From Acetobacteraceae bacterium (lineage in GTDB: Bacteria; Pseudomonadota; Alphaproteobacteria; Acetobacterales; Acetobacteraceae): a stretch of DNA of 32,172 nucleotides. This document shows positions 30,021-32,172 of the stretch, piece by piece. The translations under genes and the position numbers were made by a program. The number at the start of each line of letters is the position of its first letter. The stretch's first letter is position 1. The notes beneath the pieces were generated by a model. It did not search any database and was not told where the DNA came from. It saw only the letters and a program-made list of their open reading frames with translations. The stretch covers positions 1-32,172 of the forward strand of contig JARLIJ010000168.1 in the NCBI GenBank assembly GCA_031291795.1, in the 5' to 3' direction.

Positions 30021-31640
30021 TTACGAAGTCTGCCGCCGCAGGAAAGCGGGAATGTCCAGACCAACCTCGTCCCCACCAACCGGACGCGACGTGGCCTGCG
30101 GTGCCTCCACCCGCACCGGTGCAGCCATCGGCTCCTGGCGTGCCACAGGCGCCTCGGCCGCCATATGCGACATCGTCGGACGGCGGCGGAACGCGCCCGT
30201 CACCTGACTGAACAGGCTCGGACGCGGCGACTCCGTCGTCGAGGGATGCGCTGCCACTGGATTGGCCGGGGCAGCGGTCGGACGCGGCGCCTCGGCGAAC
30301 AACCCGCGAGAGGCCGGAGGCTGTGCCGACACAGGCGCCTGGGCCGGTTGACGCAGCGGCATGACATGCGCGCCTTGCGCCGGGGGAGCCGCGTGCGACA
30401 CGGGCGGCGGCGCTGAAGCAGGCTGGCCGGCGGTGGCCGCCACGGCATCCGCCATCGCCACGGCAGTCAGTTCCGAAACCGGCACAGCATGCAGGACATG
30501 CTGCGGCAGCGTCGCTTGCGCTGCCACCTGGCGCAGCGCGGTCGCCGGAGCCGCCGATGCGACGGCCTGGGCCGCGGCAGCCGCCATGCCCGGAACCGGG
30601 ATCGGCGCGGGGGCCGGCATCGCACCGCCGCCCACCGCCACCAGTCGCGGACGGGCACCTTCGGCCTTCGGCGAATCGATGCCGGTGGCCACGACCGATA
30701 CGCGGATCCGCCCGTTCAGCGTCTCATCGATCGCGGAACCGAAGATCACGTTGGCTTCCTCGTCGACTTCCTCGCGGATGCGGTTGGCCGCCTGGTCGAC
30801 CTCGAACAGCGTCAGGTCCTCGCCGCCGGTGATGTTGATCAGCAGGCCGCGCGCGCCGGACATCGAGGTGTCTTCCAGCAGCGGGTTGTTGATCGCAGCC
30901 TCGGCCGCGCGGATCGAGCGGTTCTCGCCCTCCGCCTCGCCGGTGCCCATCATCGCCTTGCCCATCTCCGCCATGACGGTGCGGATGTCGGCGAAGTCGA
31001 GGTTCACCAGGCCATGCACCATCATCAGGTCGGTGACGCCGCGGACGCCCATGTAGAGCACCTGGTCGGCCATCTTGAACGCATCCTTCCAGGTGGTGCG
31101 TTCGTTGGCCATCAGGAACAGGTTCTGGTTGGGGATGACGATCAGCGTATCGACGTACTGCTGCAGCTCCTCGATCCCCTGCTCCGCGGCACGGCCACGG
31201 CGCACCCCCTCGAAGCCGAACGGCTTGGTCACGACGCCGACGGTCAGGATGTTGCGCTCGCGGGCCATGCGCGCGATCACCGGCGCGGCGCCCGTGCCGG
31301 TGCCGCCGCCCATGCCCGCGGTGATGAACACCATGTGCGCGCCGTCGAGGTGGCGGTACAGCTCGTCCGCCGCTTCCTCCGCCGCGGCCCGGCCGATCTC
31401 CGGCTTGGCACCGGCGCCGAGGCCTTGCGTGATGTGCGGGCCAAGCTGGATGCGGCGGTCGGAACGGCTATGCATCAACTGCTGCGCGTCGGTGTTGGCG
31501 ACGACGAACTCCACGCCCTGCAGGTTGAGTGCGATCATGTTGTCGACGGCATTGGTGCCGCCGCCTCCGACACCGATCACGGTGATCCGCGGGGTGAAGT
31601 CGGTGTGCGTCGTTTGCGGGATGGTGAGGTTCAGGGTCAT
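30021..31640 (-). CDS. ftsZ: Cell division protein FtsZ
   Basis: [33 protein letters not shown]; Pro/Ala-rich linker; C-terminal peptide [12 protein letters not shown]. Confidence 0.98.
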   Translation of the reverse strand: MTLNLTIPQTTHTDFTPRITVIGVGGGGTNAVDNMIALNLQGVEFVVANTDAQQLMHSRSDRRIQLGPHITQGLGAGAKPEIGRAAAEEAADELYRHLDGAHMVFITAGMGGGTGTGAAPVIARMARERNILTVGVVTKPFGFEGVRRGRAAEQGIEELQQYVDTLIVIPNQNLFLMANERTTWKDAFKMADQVLYMGVRGVTDLMMVHGLVNLDFADIRTVMAEMGKAMMGTGEAEGENRSIRAAEAAINNPLLEDTSMSGARGLLINITGGEDLTLFEVDQAANRIREEVDEEANVIFGSAIDETLNGRIRVSVVATGIDSPKAEGARPRLVAVGGGAMPAPAPIPVPGMAAAAAQAVASAAPATALRQVAAQATLPQHVLHAVPVSELTAVAMADAVAATAGQPASAPPPVSHAAPPAQGAHVMPLRQPAQAPVSAQPPASRGLFAEAPRPTAAPANPVAAHPSTTESPRPSLFSQVTGAFRRRPTMSHMAAEAPVARQEPMAAPVRVEAPQATSRPVGGDEVGLDIPAFLRRQTS

Positions 31641-31797
31641 TGCGGATTCTCTCCCCGGGATGCGGGATGCGATTACTGCGGTAGTTACGCCAGGACTTTC
31701 GATTCGCGACGGGTCATGCCGGCGGTCGGAAAAATTGATCGCGTATGCGCGAGTCGGCCCGCCGGCCCCAATCTGGGTGGCATGGATCGGTGCGGCA

Positions 31798-32172
31798 TCA
31801 CACGCGCTCCTTCAGGAAATTGACGATGCGGCGGAACAACCCGGCCGGGCGGTCCGTCTCGAAGTCGACATCGTGGAAGGTCTGGCCCGCGCCACCGGCC
31901 CAGGTCAGCAGGCCGGCCGCCGTCGCGAACGCCGGCCCGGACGCCACGTCCGGCAGTCCGCGCAGCGCGGTCGGGCGCGCCAGGCGCACCTGCTTGCCCA
32001 GCATGCGGGCCGCGAGGTCGCGCACGCCCGGCAACTGGCAGGCGCCCCCGGTCAGCACCACGCGGTTGCCCGAGGCGCGTGCCATGCCGGAGCTGTCCAG
32101 CCGGTCCTTCACCAGTTCGAAGGTCTCTTCGATGCGCGGGCGGATGATGTTCACCACCATCATGCGCGGCAC
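31798..32172 (-). CDS. ftsA: Cell division protein FtsA (C-terminal part, truncated by window edge)
   Basis: [32 protein letters not shown]...[11 protein letters not shown]; immediately upstream of ftsZ. Confidence 0.88.
   Translation of the reverse strand: MPRMMVVNIIRPRIEETFELVKDRLDSSGMARASGNRVVLTGGACQLPGVRDLAARMLGKQVRLARPTALRGLPDVASGPAFATAAGLLTWAGGAGQTFHDVDFETDRPAGLFRRIVNFLKERV

Noticed and set aside
30021-30650. Pro/Ala-rich C-terminal part of FtsZ considered as an unusual insertion
   Set aside because: Variable intrinsically disordered linkers are normal for alphaproteobacterial FtsZ, and the conserved C-terminal peptide is intact.

Overview
The 32.2 kb window is GC-rich and looks like an alphaproteobacterial chromosome, probably Rhodospirillales/Acetobacteraceae; that placement is inferred from gene order and protein character, not from a search. 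Main blocks: (i) a Tat-dependent solute-binding protein and an MFS transporter; (ii) a divergent flagellar locus, with flgF-flgG-flgA-flgH on the minus strand and fliL-fliM-DUF6468-like-motE-like-cheY-cheZ-large TPR protein on the plus strand; (iii) speD-speE; (iv) an accessory pocket holding a holin-like/GH108 endolysin fusion, a decayed enoyl-CoA hydratase and a lower-GC two-gene module that looks like a PARP-type ADP-ribosyltransferase toxin with a small upstream partner; (v) a LysR regulator divergent from a single-chain tandem ABC transporter; (vi) an intergenic palindromic repeat, an HDAC-family deacetylase, a second palindromic repeat and a structurally odd tRNA-Ile(GAT); (vii) a conserved ligA-recN-bamD-lpxC-ftsZ-ftsA block on the minus strand, with ftsA cut by the window edge. 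The strongest candidates for something undescribed are the ART-like two-gene module (about 17188-17994) and the one-polypeptide holin-endolysin (15265-16497). No CRISPR array, rRNA or transposase was recognised. All family calls come from reading the sequence by eye; no database search was run.
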